The notes: generated from the sequence alone by a model not told the origin. A DNA stretch of 64,000 nt from Leptospira ainlahdjerensis (GCF_016919175.1 NZ_JAFFPU010000051.1:22902-86901); one strand, 5' to 3'; counted from the stretch's first letter, positions 18,290-32,603 are shown. A program made the numbers and translations.

Positions 18290-18302
18290 CCCTGTCCAAA
18301 CT

Positions 18303-19151
<849 letters not shown>

Positions 19152-19608
19152 AACAAAATCCACGCTCAGTTTTTATCGATTCCGTTATGGAGGAAAAATC
19201 TTATCCGCGAAAATTCCTATAAAATCACCGTAATTTCCCGGAAGAAAGGCCGAAATCGCAATACCTCCCGATATAATAGAAAACGACTTCAAAAAACGTA
19301 CCCGTCAAAAAGCTTAAAAGATAAACCCTCTTCCACCGTCAGAAAACCTTCTAAAGAAAGAAATTCTTGACTGTTTTGTTTTTTTAGATTTTTTTAAAGG
19401 CTCGTTCCAGAGAATTCTTTTCATTCTTAACATAGGACCTGAAATGAGAGACTTTATCTTTTATCGTTGGATTCAATCCTTGTTCGGAATCTGTGTTTCA
19501 AAAAAAACTTTAAAAAAAGAAAAAGTCGAAAATCCATCTAAAATCCGTTCCTCCGTCCGATGCGCGAGCCGTTTTATAAAATTGCAAAACCTCATCGAAT
19601 CAAACGGG
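19152..19608. other. Spacer before the zincin gene
   Basis: About 290 bases hold nothing I can support. From 19444 an open frame in phase with the next gene could extend it by 55 codons (ATG 19444, weak AGGA upstream), but that extension is Lys-rich and would bury the signal peptide. Confidence 0.45.
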
Positions 19609-20610
19609 ATGATCCCAAATCTTTTGAAGACACGTTTCGCGCCTCCGTTTTTAATCATACTTTTCCTATTCAGCGCTCCTCCTCATTCTGCGGAATCCCT
19701 TTCCAAGGAACAACTAAAGCTCGTAGGCGTGGTTCATTCCATCATAGACGATCTAGACCAATTGGTTATTAAAAAACAAAAAGACGAAAACGACGACGTG
19801 TATTTGCTCGTAAAAGAATCAGTTACAAAACTCAGAAGCGGGGTTTTGAGAGTCGGAATTCGGGAAGATATGGATCGGGACATTTTCGGTTCGGCGGCCT
19901 TTTCTATCCGTTCCAAAGAAGATCCGGATCCGAGTATCTATCTCAGTCCTTATCTTTTAGAACTCTACCAGACTCACCCTTCCATCGTACTCTCCGCCTT
20001 TGTCCACGAATGTCAGCATTCTAAAAGTTACTTCGACGATCCCGAACGTTTTGTAGATTTGAGTTCTACGAGCGTGCTCGAAAAATATTTGTACGAACTC
20101 GATTCCTATAATCGAGAATCTCAGTTTATTCTAAAATATTTAAAGAAGAACCCAAAATATAAACTTACACCTTTTGAAACTCTTCTTTCTACGAGTTTTG
20201 AAAAGGACAACTTAAACTATTTCTCATACGCTGCGCTCGGTCACGACATGTCTCTTGCCGTTTATCTTTACAATGTATCCGGTTTTAAACTGACTTATGA
20301 AGAGAAAATGAAGCTGATAGAAAAAACCCTCGATCAACTTCTCTCGACTCCCTTGGATAACAAATCGGATCCTTGGAGTCAATATCAACAGGTGGTTCCG
20401 ATCTATTCTTTTCTTCAATTCGCTCCGCAGGCGATTCGAAACGTCGATACGATCCACGATCAAATTCCGGATCAGTCGAAATACGACTTACAGACACAAC
20501 ACGCGCAATTATACGAAAGACTACTCACTCTGGAAAAACGATTCGGCGAAAATATACAAAAATACAAATATTTGCAGAATACACTCGATAAACTAAAACA
20601 GATTGAGTAG
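19609..20610 (+). CDS. Putative secreted zinc metalloprotease-like protein
   Basis: 333 residues from ATG 19609, which puts a signal peptide (FLIILFLFSAPPHSAES) at the N-terminus; an alternative ATG at 19444 would add 55 residues. FVHECQHSK (about 131-139) is an HExxH zinc motif in a helix-like context, and YELDSYNRE about 30 residues later could supply the third ligand. The rest, largely helical, is not a family I recognise. Export plus HExxH suggests a periplasmic or outer-membrane-facing peptidase, but the motif alone can occur by chance. Confidence 0.6.
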   Translation: MIPNLLKTRFAPPFLIILFLFSAPPHSAESLSKEQLKLVGVVHSIIDDLDQLVIKKQKDENDDVYLLVKESVTKLRSGVLRVGIREDMDRDIFGSAAFSIRSKEDPDPSIYLSPYLLELYQTHPSIVLSAFVHECQHSKSYFDDPERFVDLSSTSVLEKYLYELDSYNRESQFILKYLKKNPKYKLTPFETLLSTSFEKDNLNYFSYAALGHDMSLAVYLYNVSGFKLTYEEKMKLIEKTLDQLLSTPLDNKSDPWSQYQQVVPIYSFLQFAPQAIRNVDTIHDQIPDQSKYDLQTQHAQLYERLLTLEKRFGENIQKYKYLQNTLDKLKQIE

Positions 20611-20673
20611 CCATTCGGATAAAATTTTTTGAGAATAAAATACCAATCAACCAAACCATAGGAGAACCGTAGT

Positions 20674-21561
20674 ATGAAATATAGAATCACCGTTGCGTTT
20701 TTGATACTTCTCTCCTTCGGTCTGTATTCACAACAGAACGAAGAGGCGAATCAAATCGTTAAAAACTTAAAATACCAAACCGGTAAAATTGTCATAGGCG
20801 ATAATCTTGCGACCTTGACCGTTCCACCGCACTTTCGATATATCGACGGAAAACAGAGCAAACTTGTCTTGGAAAAAGTTTGGGGAAACCCGCCCGGTTC
20901 CGAACCGCTGGGGATGTTATTCTTAAAAAATGAAACTCCTACCAGTCCAAACTTCACTTTTGCGATCAGCATCGGCTTTTCGGAAGAAGGTTATATCAAA
21001 GACGACGATGCAAAGGACATGGACTACGAAGACCTTCTCGATGAAATGAAAGAAGATACGAAAGAATCCAATGAGGAAAGAAAGAAGGAAGGTTATCAGA
21101 CCGTAGAACTCGTCGGCTGGGCTTCTCCTCCGTTTTACGACGAAAAAACGAAAAAATTGCACTGGGCGAAAATTCTCAAGTTCGAAGGAAGCGAAGTGGA
21201 CACACTTAATTATAATATTCGAATGTTGGGTAGAAAAGGCGTATTGATCTTAAACGTCATCGCCGATATCGACAAACTCCCCCAAGTGAATCAAGAATTG
21301 GATGCGATCGTAAATTCCACGGAGTTCAACGAGGGAAGCAGATATTCCGATTTTAATCCGGGATTGGACACGGTTGCGGCTTACGGAATCGGAGGTTTGA
21401 TCGCAGGAAAAGTTTTGGCTAAAGCCGGTATCTTTGCACTTCTCCTAAAATTCTGGAAGGTCATCGCGTTAGCAGCAATCGGTGGATTGAGCGTTCTCAA
21501 AAAGTTTGTCTTCGGAGAGAAAAAAACTCCCCCTCCGACCGACGACACAACAAACACTTAA
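20674..21561 (+). CDS. DUF2167 family membrane protein
   Basis: 295 residues. A signal peptide (to about residue 20) precedes a periplasmic domain with the DUF2167 pattern: TGKIVIGDNLATLTVPPHFRYID (shown in part, NLATLTVPPHFRYI), LVLEKVWGNPP, GMLFLKNE, and VELVGWASPPFYDEKTKKLHWAK (in part, GWASPPFYDEKTKKLHWA). Two membrane segments lie near the C-terminus (TVAAYGIGGLIAGKVLAKAG and ALLLKFWKVIALAAIGGL). No function is known for the family. It follows the zincin gene by 63 bases with a GGAG site, so they may share a transcript. Confidence 0.85.
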   Translation: MKYRITVAFLILLSFGLYSQQNEEANQIVKNLKYQTGKIVIGDNLATLTVPPHFRYIDGKQSKLVLEKVWGNPPGSEPLGMLFLKNETPTSPNFTFAISIGFSEEGYIKDDDAKDMDYEDLLDEMKEDTKESNEERKKEGYQTVELVGWASPPFYDEKTKKLHWAKILKFEGSEVDTLNYNIRMLGRKGVLILNVIADIDKLPQVNQELDAIVNSTEFNEGSRYSDFNPGLDTVAAYGIGGLIAGKVLAKAGIFALLLKFWKVIALAAIGGLSVLKKFVFGEKKTPPPTDDTTNT

Positions 21562-22130
21562 TCAAGCGGGATGGATTGAGAATCGGAGTAGGAGTCTGTA
21601 ACCACGGATTCGATAAAACAAAACTCCGATTCTTGCTCTTCGTTTTACTTTTTAGTGAAATTCATCTTTTCAAAAAACGGATTGCCTGAACCTGTTTCTT
21701 TTGAAAAACGTAGGAGACCAAAGTAGGACAAAAGTCTCGAAAATAGAAATAAGACCGGAAAGCCGGGATTAAAGTCTGTTTCAATCCTTTTTATGATTCT
21801 AATCCGTTTGTCGGAACAATCGATTTTCACCCCAAAAACGTTGACAGCTTCGAGAAGAAAGGGAAAGCGAAGGTTGTTTGTGTTTCGATTTCTTTTGAGC
21901 TTTTTTCAAAATCTCAAAATGTAGGAACTCCTATCATAATTTCACAAGGTTTGTTTGTTAGAAAGTTCAAAAACCCGCTAACACAAGCGGCGGTTTGTGG
22001 GAACTCCTGCGTTCTCAGGAGGAGCTTACCGAATAGAAGAAACGATTTCCGGAAAGATTTTTGACAAACTTTTAGATTTTGTGTTCTATAATATACGCCG
22101 CTCGATTCTTAAAGAACTACAGATCTCGTC
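21562..22130. other. Spacer between convergent genes
   Basis: No gene seen. An 11-bp stem, AGAATCGGAGT (21579-21589) with ACTCCGATTCT (21623-21633), may act as a terminator. Motif copies at 21921-21931 (GTAGGAACTCC) and 21997-22007 (GTGGGAACTCC) lie in the second half. Confidence 0.5.
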
Positions 22131-23450
22131 TCACTGAGGGATTTTCGGACCCAATTCTATGATCAACTGTTCTTCCGGAACCGTGAGATCGATCTTGTCG
22201 ACCTTTTCCGGAATTCTTCCCGCAAGAACGTCCTCGGTAAGATTTTTAATCTTTGCTAATATAGTTTCATCGGTGCAATTGGAAATCGAAATGATGTTCG
22301 GAATATCTCTTCCCCAGGAAAAACGGATTCCCGGACTTTCGACAAAAAAAGATTCGGTGATTCCGTCCCCTTCCTTATCGATCATCGTAAAAACGGTGGA
22401 ATCTCCGGTTACTACGATCGCCTTCTTTCCTTTTTTGACCTTATCGATTTTTACGCGTGTGTTGGTCATCTCGCGGTTCCAAAGATAATAGTATAATTTT
22501 CTAATCTGAGAATCGATCAGACGATCCCTCGCGCTCTTATACAATTCTCCGTATTTTTTTCCGACTTCTTCTTCCCCTTTCATCTGGCCGTCGAGTTCTC
22601 TCGGAGTCGTAGAATGAAGATAATAATCCGGAATTCCATTGACCGTATTGATATAGAACGACTGATCCTTTCTTTCGCCCGGATAAGGATTGGTTTCAGG
22701 GCCCGGATTCTTGAGGAATGCAAGAAGTTTATCTCTTCTCTCGTTTACTTTTTTACGGAGTTCTTCCGCTCTAAAACGAAGTGAACTCGTCTTAGGAGAT
22801 TCTTTTCCGTAAAATCGTTCCGAACGTTCGAGTTCAGCGCTCACCGTTCTTTCCGAAGAATAATTTTTCAGAAGGTCTTCGTCGTATTTCATGAGAAGAT
22901 CCAATTCTTTCGAACGTTTTACCGGTTCGGCCGAGGTCTGACTCGCCTCTTCTTTGTTAGGTGGAGTCTGTATATTGGATGAGTTCGTTTCACTCGGCTT
23001 GTTTGAACCGGATTTGTTTTCGGGAGTTTTTGCGCCGGTGATACTTCTTTCAGACTCGGGAAGTCTGTAGTAATCCGATTCCAACTCTCGAAGTCTTGCG
23101 TAATTGGATATTTTTACGAGATAGTCTTTTTCTTTTTCTCTTACGCCGTTCGGATCGTCGTATCCGTCTTTTAAAAGCGTAAGTTGACCCTTATAAATGA
23201 TCATAAGAGTCGCTTCGGAAGAATCCCGATTCGGGTTGCGATCCGCGAGGGCTTTTCCTTCCTTATCGACTAACTGAACAAAATGGAATGCGAGTCGATC
23301 GGTGCGGAATTCCGTAATATTCTGTATATCGGGTGAAATTTGTAAATCGGAGGAAGACCAGAGAGCCTCTCCCAAAATGAAAAGGACAAACAGAAAAACG
23401 AGTTTGTTTTTTCCGGTAAGAAACAAGCGATCCATAAAATTGGATTTCAT
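22131..23450 (-). CDS. Exported protein of unknown function
   Basis: 439 residues. N-terminal signal or anchor (LVFLFVLFILGEALW, residues 17-31). The middle (about 110-175) is a low-complexity stretch rich in Ser, Thr, Pro, Asn and Glu, then a charged helical region. The C-terminal domain includes KAIVVTGDSTVFTMIDKEGDG, of which TVFTMIDKEGDGITESF looks like a folded beta domain. No family recognised. It is the last gene of the operon that contains the amidase and the helicase, 43 bases after its neighbour, so a cell-envelope role is plausible. Confidence 0.7.
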   Translation of the reverse strand: MKSNFMDRLFLTGKNKLVFLFVLFILGEALWSSSDLQISPDIQNITEFRTDRLAFHFVQLVDKEGKALADRNPNRDSSEATLMIIYKGQLTLLKDGYDDPNGVREKEKDYLVKISNYARLRELESDYYRLPESERSITGAKTPENKSGSNKPSETNSSNIQTPPNKEEASQTSAEPVKRSKELDLLMKYDEDLLKNYSSERTVSAELERSERFYGKESPKTSSLRFRAEELRKKVNERRDKLLAFLKNPGPETNPYPGERKDQSFYINTVNGIPDYYLHSTTPRELDGQMKGEEEVGKKYGELYKSARDRLIDSQIRKLYYYLWNREMTNTRVKIDKVKKGKKAIVVTGDSTVFTMIDKEGDGITESFFVESPGIRFSWGRDIPNIISISNCTDETILAKIKNLTEDVLAGRIPEKVDKIDLTVPEEQLIIELGPKIPQ

Positions 23451-23493
23451 CTTGTTTCTAGTATCGGCTTTTAAAGCGTTGGAATGAGAGAAT

Positions 23494-24262
23494 TCAGTTC
23501 CTTTTGTGGCTTAAATTGAGAGAATATTCCATTCCGGGAATAGTCTCGGGAAGACCGTCGAGCCTATATTCTACGCTTTGAATGTCCGAAAAGTTTTCGA
23601 AAACCGTCTTTTCCAAAGCGATAAACGTGGAATCCAAAAGTGCCATCTTCTTACGAGCGATTTCCTTTTGTTTGTCCTCTTCTTTCATCTGCTGTTGTAC
23701 GTAAGTATAATCGATTCTAAACTTCATTCCGGAAAGAATTTCCTGAAGAGTCGACTTTCTAAAATCAAGAATCAAGGTGTTCCCGTTTTTCCAAATCGCT
23801 TTGACCGCGTATTGAATTTCAGGTAAACGTTTTAGATTTTTATAATGTTCTCCCTTGCCGGAAGCAAAGGCCTTATCAAAATAAGAGGATTCGCTGATTT
23901 CCCCGATGAGGGTCATCGTCTTGCGGCGGAATTCGTCCTCTTCCAAAAGAACTTTTCTCCGAACCGGAAAAACTTGTCTTTCGCCGTCCGAACCGTAGAT
24001 GGTGATCTCCGTTCTCGGATCCCTGTTTCCGACTTCATAGAGAGAAAAAGGAACGAGCGTAATAAAGGGATTGTGACCCGCGAGAATAAAGGAAGTAAAA
24101 AACAAAATGACTCCGATCCAAGCGTAGGTGAGAAACAAAGTTCTTCGCGAAACACCATCTTCGGTCGCAGTGCGAAACAACCAGAGATAACCGAGATTGA
24201 TTTTTACTCCGGCGGCCTTGATCGCTTCCCATGCCGCGTCTTTGATCGCGATTGCAGATTCT

Positions 24263-24282
<20 letters not shown>
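23494..24282 (-). CDS. Membrane-anchored protein following the amidase
   Basis: 262 residues. One membrane segment (FLTYAWIGVILFFTSFILAG, about 50-69) and a periplasmic domain. The domain opens with TEITIYGSDGERQVFPVRRKVLL and has NTLILDFRKS later, a layout that recalls GerMN domains found beside amidases in other bacteria (a weak resemblance). It overlaps the end of the amidase gene by 20 bases, which ties it to wall remodelling. Function unknown. Confidence 0.65.
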
Positions 24283-27764
<3,482 letters not shown>

Positions 27765-27794
27765 TCTCTCAGACCTAGAGAAACGGGAAGGGAG

Positions 27795-27839
<45 letters not shown>

Positions 27840-27890
27840 AGAGAATCTTCTTGGAAGGATCTTTCAAAAAATTCTATAGAATCAAGACGT

Positions 27891-28358
27891 ATGAGCATCC
27901 AAAATAAAATCGAATCTCTGGGTTACAAACTTCCACCTCCTCCGCAAGCAATCGCGGCCTACATTCCTGCCAATCAGAGCGGCAACCTCGTTTTTACTTC
28001 CGGACAACTTCCCCTAAAAGACGGACAATTGATGCTCACTGGAAAATTAGGAGAAAGCCTTTCCATTGAAGACGTAAAGGAAGCCACGATCCAAGCCAGC
28101 CTGAATGCGATCGCGGCCGCCTCTGCGATTTGCGGAGGTCCGGATAAGATCGTGAGGATCGTAAAGATCGGAGTGTTTGTCGCATGTGGTCCGAACTTCA
28201 CCGAGCATCATTTGGTTGCGAACCACGGAAGCAATTTCCTTCTTTCCGTTTTTGGAGAATCGGGACGTCATGCGCGCTTTGCCGTCGGCGTTCCTTCTCT
28301 TCCTTTGAACGCTCCCGTTGAAATCGAGGTCGTTTTTCAGGTCGCAGATGTTCAGTAA
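27891..28358 (+). CDS. RidA family protein (YjgF/YER057c/UK114)
   Basis: 155 residues from ATG 27891. The family hallmarks are present: YIPANQSGNLVFTSGQLPLKDG, shown in part as NLVFTSGQLP; IQASLNAIAAASA; VRIVKIGVFVAC; GRHARFAVGVPSLPLNAPVEIE (in part, HARFAVGVPSLPLNAPVEIE) with the catalytic-site arginine and Glu. RidA proteins hydrolyse reactive enamine/imine intermediates made by PLP enzymes. The 155-residue length marks the slightly longer RidA subfamily. The gene overlaps the start of the next gene by 11 bases. Confidence 0.9.
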   Translation: MSIQNKIESLGYKLPPPPQAIAAYIPANQSGNLVFTSGQLPLKDGQLMLTGKLGESLSIEDVKEATIQASLNAIAAASAICGGPDKIVRIVKIGVFVACGPNFTEHHLVANHGSNFLLSVFGESGRHARFAVGVPSLPLNAPVEIEVVFQVADVQ

Positions 28359-28854
28359 TCTCTGGAAGGATATTCAGTGGAGCGTTAGAACAATTCCTCT
28401 TCTCGCGAGAGAATGGTTGACGTTCTATCTTTCTTTTACCGGAAGATTTACGGACTTTTGGAAAGAAAAATCGGGGACCGAAAAAGTTCTCTTTGTCGCG
28501 GTCACGCTTCAACTTTTTTTCAGCCTTTCGACTTGGATCGAATACACGATCAATCTCGGAGGGGAAGAAACGGAAGGCCTTCGTGTTTCGTCTAACTTTT
28601 ACTTTATCATTCTTTCCGCCGGTGTTTTCTTTTTCGGTTCTTTCTGGAGATCTCACTGGCTGGGTTCTCTTCTGTTGAGTCTTCAATTCCTTCTCGGTTT
28701 GGGAACTCTCGCTGGAATCTTTTTTCCTGAGACGTTCTTTGTGAGTTTTTTGAGAGAAACCGATTACGTTTTCAGTTGGAAGTTCTACGGTTATTTGGGA
28801 GCTTGGGGTTTCACCTCGATTCTGGCTCTGAATCAGTTCTTTCAGAAAGACTAA
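28348..28854 (+). CDS. Membrane protein of unknown function
   Basis: 168 residues from ATG 28348 with about four hydrophobic segments (VLFVAVTLQLFFSLSTW, FYFIILSAGVFFFGSFW, LGSLLLSLQFLLGLGTLAGI, and near the end YGYLGAWGFTSILALNQFF). Aromatic rich. It overlaps the RidA gene end by 11 bases and is surely translated with it. No family recognised. Confidence 0.72.
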   Translation: MFSNLWKDIQWSVRTIPLLAREWLTFYLSFTGRFTDFWKEKSGTEKVLFVAVTLQLFFSLSTWIEYTINLGGEETEGLRVSSNFYFIILSAGVFFFGSFWRSHWLGSLLLSLQFLLGLGTLAGIFFPETFFVSFLRETDYVFSWKFYGYLGAWGFTSILALNQFFQKD

Positions 28855-29580
28855 GAGCTTATAAAGAAGCGTAAACAAATCCATTTTTATTTTCTCCGAC
28901 GAAAAATGGGTGCGAGAAATCTTTCGTCGCAATTTCCTCCTTTCCGTTTTTGGAAAACCTAAAGTAGGAACTCCTTCTTTTTAGAATCTTAGATTAGAGA
29001 GCGCAGACTTTCCGCTAACAGAAGACATCCGATGTGTTAGAAATCCCCCGGAATAAAACGGGTTCACTCCGTGAAAAAGCAGAACGTGGGAACTCCTTTT
29101 TCGATTTTTTCGTCTTCCCATTCCGCAGTTCACAACAAGAAAGCCGGATCTTCGATTTTTCCTTTTATTGGCTTAAGACAAAGTAAAAGTAGGAACTCCC
29201 AAAGTTTTAAATTCTCATTTTACGATTCGTTTTCCAAAAATAGGACCTCGTATTCTTTCGTCTTTTTGGATACTAAAAAGTAGGATCTCCTCAAAAAGGA
29301 GTTCCTACTTTTTGATCTTCTTTTAGGAGCAAACAACTCCCTTTTACATCCTTCCTCCAAAACCATAATTCTTTCCTGCGGAAAACCCAAACCCACCTTT
29401 TTCGAAAGACTGGTTTCAGAAGAATTTTTCAATCGTGAGAGTTCCCACAAAAAAAATCCGAAGAGACATAGTCTAAAAAATTTCTCGAAAAAGCGGATTC
29501 AAATTCAATAACTTTTATACAATTATTTATTTACAAATTTAAATTTCAATCGATCATCCGGACGTTATGGAGAAATAAAA
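28855..29580. other. Repeat-rich spacer
   Basis: No gene supported. Exact motif copies at 28964-28974, 29086-29096, 29189-29199 and 29298-29308, with a one-base variant at 29280-29290. The last two form a hairpin. A further variant GAGAGTTCCCAC lies near 29439. The final 60 bases before 29581 are very A/T rich and likely hold the next promoter. Confidence 0.6.
29275..29313. terminator. Hairpin made of two inverted motif copies
   Basis: AAAAAGTAGGATCTCCT (29275-29291) pairs with AGGAGTTCCTACTTTTT (29297-29313), one mismatch in 17, loop CAAAA. With A-run before and T-run after, it has the form of a bidirectional Rho-independent terminator. Confidence 0.6.
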
Positions 29581-30414
29581 ATGAAAATAATAACTTTGGT
29601 ATTTTCTACTTTTATAATTTTTAATATTCTAATAGCACAATCTTCAAAAAATTCCCAGACAGCCGCGGAGATCATCGAACGTTCCAACCAATTTATCGAA
29701 CAACTTTCCTACCCGATGCGCGAACGCGATCTTAAACCGGATGGCGACATAGGGAAAACTTTCGAAGAATTAAAAAAGGATTCGGAAACATTCATAAAGG
29801 AAGCGAACTCGGACAAAAGTGCATTCAAAGAAGTCGAAAAGGTAAAAACAAAACTACAACAAATCAAAGCGGAATACATTCGAAAAAGAGAACAAATCGC
29901 ATCCGAAGAATATAACTTCAAACCGAGGTTCGGAATTTCTCCCGGCATCATGTATCTTTCCGGCCAAGGGAGAGGGGAATACATTTCAGGTGCGAGTGTC
30001 GATTCTTTCGGCTTTATTGTCGCAAATGAAAAACTGAGGAATATCACACGTTTGTTTCCTACGGTCACCGGGTATTGGTCTCCGGAAAAGATTAGCCCGG
30101 CCTTTGTCGGAGTCACCGTTGGATTGAATGAGGGCAAGAATTCAGGCCTCGGCTATTCCCTCGCCTACGGAATTACCTTCGGAGTCGTCTTATCGGGCAA
30201 TGTTCATTTCGGATTTTTTTATGGACAAATCTTCGACCCTTCCGTTCGAAAACTTCCCGCTTATTTAACTCTGAGTCAACCCTATCCAAGTCATTTACTC
30301 GGACCCGACGCCAAAGCTTCCTATCAATACGCAGGTTTTTCCGTACCAACCGAAGCGGTAAATGGAATTTACAATGCTTTTGGTATTGTCATCAGCGTCT
30401 CTGTCGGAAAATAA
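29581..30414 (+). CDS. Exported protein of unknown function
   Basis: 277 residues with a signal peptide (to about residue 20). Residues 30-110 are charged and predicted helical or coiled coil (EVEKVKTKLQQIKAEYIRKR). From about 120 the sequence is Gly and aromatic rich with alternating hydrophobic strands (FGISPGIMYLSGQGRG, SYSL-like and FGVVLSGNVHFGFFYGQIF), which suggests a beta domain, perhaps outer-membrane associated. No family recognised. It stands alone after a repeat-rich spacer. Confidence 0.68.
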   Translation: MKIITLVFSTFIIFNILIAQSSKNSQTAAEIIERSNQFIEQLSYPMRERDLKPDGDIGKTFEELKKDSETFIKEANSDKSAFKEVEKVKTKLQQIKAEYIRKREQIASEEYNFKPRFGISPGIMYLSGQGRGEYISGASVDSFGFIVANEKLRNITRLFPTVTGYWSPEKISPAFVGVTVGLNEGKNSGLGYSLAYGITFGVVLSGNVHFGFFYGQIFDPSVRKLPAYLTLSQPYPSHLLGPDAKASYQYAGFSVPTEAVNGIYNAFGIVISVSVGK

Positions 30415-30461
30415 AAACGCATAACACGCTGCCCGTATTGAAACATACGATCTTTAAAATA

Positions 30462-31514
30462 TTATGGATAACTAATATAATCCCATGTGGAACTCTGGCT
30501 CGGCAACATCGTACAGTTGTGTTTTGCGTTCTCGTCCCCGCCGGCACAGAGATTCGTGGTCAGACGGTGTGTGTTTCCAAAAGGCGCCGCTCCCGAATCC
30601 GCGTCCGTGAGGGCTCCCGTCATTCCGAAAGAATTCAACCAAACATCGGTAACCTGATTGGGATTCCCGGAAAAGTTTGCCACCGAATCTCCGATGTGAA
30701 TCAATCCATAATAAGAATTCGCCGAGGTCAGACCGCTAACGCTCAACCAAGCCGCGTTGCTCGCAGAAGCGACGTGATAATCGGAAACACCGCTATAAAT
30801 GGAAACCCTTCCCAAAGACTTGATTTTTCCTTGATAGGCGGCGTGACCGCTTCCCTGAGAATGTCCTCCTAGATAAACCTTACTCCAATTAACCCCGCCT
30901 CCGCTCAAGAATTGGTCCCAACCGTCGTTGGGCCGTTTAGCCGCGAGATATTGAAGCAATTTCAAAAGTCTTCCATCGATCGAATTAATAAAATCCACCG
31001 AAACCGCGGTCGTCTTATCCACTCCCGTTAGAATTTCTTCTCTCGTATTTCCGAAACAGGTAGCTGAATTATTAGGCGCCGTGTTGCAGATAACGTTAAT
31101 CGGCTCCGAGTTCGGATACATAAGGCCGATACTATGATAACCTCGGATCGCCCCTTCTTCTATGATCTTAGAAACTCCGATCGGATTGGAACCCGAGCCC
31201 GGCAAAAAAACCGACAGCAAATTTTTAGGAGTCCCGTAAGGGAGATACATCAAATGCGGATCATTATATCTTAGAATACAACTCGCTCCATAACTCGGGA
31301 GAACAAAAATTCTAGTAAGTCCGTTGAAGGTATCAACACGCGGCGGAAGCGAAGTCTGAGCGCATTGAATAAAGTCGATCACCGCAAATCCTAAAATCGT
31401 CTCGTGAAGATCCCGGTCTTTTTCATCCTTATCAGCGGTCCACTTTGTACAACCTAAGAACAAAAGAAGAAGCAAGAAAAGTATAGTAGAAAACTCTAAA
31501 GTATTTTTTTTCAT
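30462..31514 (-). CDS. Alpha/beta hydrolase-like lipoprotein (BPSS1187-like)
   Basis: 350 residues. Lipoprotein signal (ILFLLLLLFLGC, lipid cysteine about residue 22). LLSVFLPGSGSNP looks like the oxyanion segment and VYLGGHSQGSGHAAYQG has the GxSxG nucleophile elbow. The pattern and several cysteine pairs match leptospiral BPSS1187-type proteins as I remember them. Likely a surface or periplasmic esterase or lipase; substrate unknown. It is convergent with the preceding gene, 47 bases between the stops. Confidence 0.7.
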   Translation of the reverse strand: MKKNTLEFSTILFLLLLLFLGCTKWTADKDEKDRDLHETILGFAVIDFIQCAQTSLPPRVDTFNGLTRIFVLPSYGASCILRYNDPHLMYLPYGTPKNLLSVFLPGSGSNPIGVSKIIEEGAIRGYHSIGLMYPNSEPINVICNTAPNNSATCFGNTREEILTGVDKTTAVSVDFINSIDGRLLKLLQYLAAKRPNDGWDQFLSGGGVNWSKVYLGGHSQGSGHAAYQGKIKSLGRVSIYSGVSDYHVASASNAAWLSVSGLTSANSYYGLIHIGDSVANFSGNPNQVTDVWLNSFGMTGALTDADSGAAPFGNTHRLTTNLCAGGDENAKHNCTMLPSQSSTWDYISYP

Positions 31515-31709
31515 CTTACCTTCTTTGTTTCAAGTTTAGAATCGAAAAAGAAATCCTTTAGTGTACAAAACAATCGTTGTTTCGTTGAATTTCATTCTTC
31601 TTTTTTTTGGAGAAATTCGGTTCACAAAAAGTGAAGTTTTTTTCGATATTTTTCGAAGAATCATTCTATCTGCAGGAATGAATCGAAAATCATTCGTCTA
31701 AGATTCTCC

Positions 31710-32603
31710 TTAGAGCCTTTCTCCGCCTTTGTATTTTCGATTTCGATCCTTGGCACAAACTCCGGATTCCGCACACTCCGAAGTTTCCAAAACCATTTGA
31801 AACGTTTTGGAATCCGCTCTGGAAATGACTTTCCCCTGCCAATAGACATTTTGCGAGTCCTTTGCGTATTCGGAATCCATCGATAGATTTACATCCAATG
31901 GATTGGGATATTTTAGGACTTCAAAACTTTTCGGTGAGCAAGAAAAAGATAAAACGTCCGATGAGTTTAAAAAATAACATCCTTTCCCGTCCTTTGCATA
32001 CTGTCCCAAAAGTGTGAACGTCTCCGTATCAGCTCCGGGAATTCGTTTTCCCTGATAGTAAATCGCGGTTTTCGTTTTTAAAACTTCGTAAAAAATAGAA
32101 TCCAGAAACAAAGGTGATTCCGCATCCTCATCGATGTTTATCCCAGTATAATAAAGGCGTTTTCCGTCAATCCCGTAATCGGTGTTACTTCCTTCGCGAC
32201 TCAAAACTTGGAAACTTTCCGGCTTTGCCTTTTCTAAAACGAAAAATACGATCTCCTTCTCCGTCCAAATCTTTAAATCGAGAGGAATCACAATCAACCA
32301 GGCTTTGGGAGAATTCGTTCTGATATTCAAATTCGTCGTTACGTAATAAACTGCCTTCCGATCCGAAGAATATCCTTTTCCCAGAATTCGAAAACTTTCA
32401 GGGTCGACTTCGGGTAGTCTCGTCTCTTTGTAATAAACGATTCGATCGTCTTTCGCATATTCTCCGTCGATAATCTCAAAATTTTTTCTTTCCCTTGTTT
32501 CGATCTTGTGGTCTTCATAATAGGGAAGAATCCAATATTTATAATGATATCCTTTCGAACAGGAGACTATAAACATAAAAACCAAAAGCCATCTGTATTT
32601 CAT
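31710..32603 (-). CDS. DKNYY-repeat lipoprotein
   Basis: 297 residues from ATG 32603, which yields a short lipoprotein signal (LLVFMFIVSCSKG, cysteine about 14); an ATG 16 codons earlier would spoil it. At least four DKNYY units are visible: AKDDRIVYYKETRLPEVDPESF, cited in part as DDRIVYYKETRLPEVDPESF; SSDRKAVYY; GIDGKRLYYTG; AKDGKGCYFLN; AKDSQNVYWQGKVISRADSKTF. The family is found on bacterial envelopes and has no known activity. An operon partner is not evident. Confidence 0.82.
   Translation of the reverse strand: MKYRWLLVFMFIVSCSKGYHYKYWILPYYEDHKIETRERKNFEIIDGEYAKDDRIVYYKETRLPEVDPESFRILGKGYSSDRKAVYYVTTNLNIRTNSPKAWLIVIPLDLKIWTEKEIVFFVLEKAKPESFQVLSREGSNTDYGIDGKRLYYTGINIDEDAESPLFLDSIFYEVLKTKTAIYYQGKRIPGADTETFTLLGQYAKDGKGCYFLNSSDVLSFSCSPKSFEVLKYPNPLDVNLSMDSEYAKDSQNVYWQGKVISRADSKTFQMVLETSECAESGVCAKDRNRKYKGGERL

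Noticed and set aside
28198..28932. Long minus-strand frame over RidA and the membrane protein gene
   Set aside because: It is antisense to two better-supported genes and its product is a low-complexity Lys/Arg/Glu-rich string typical of shadow frames.
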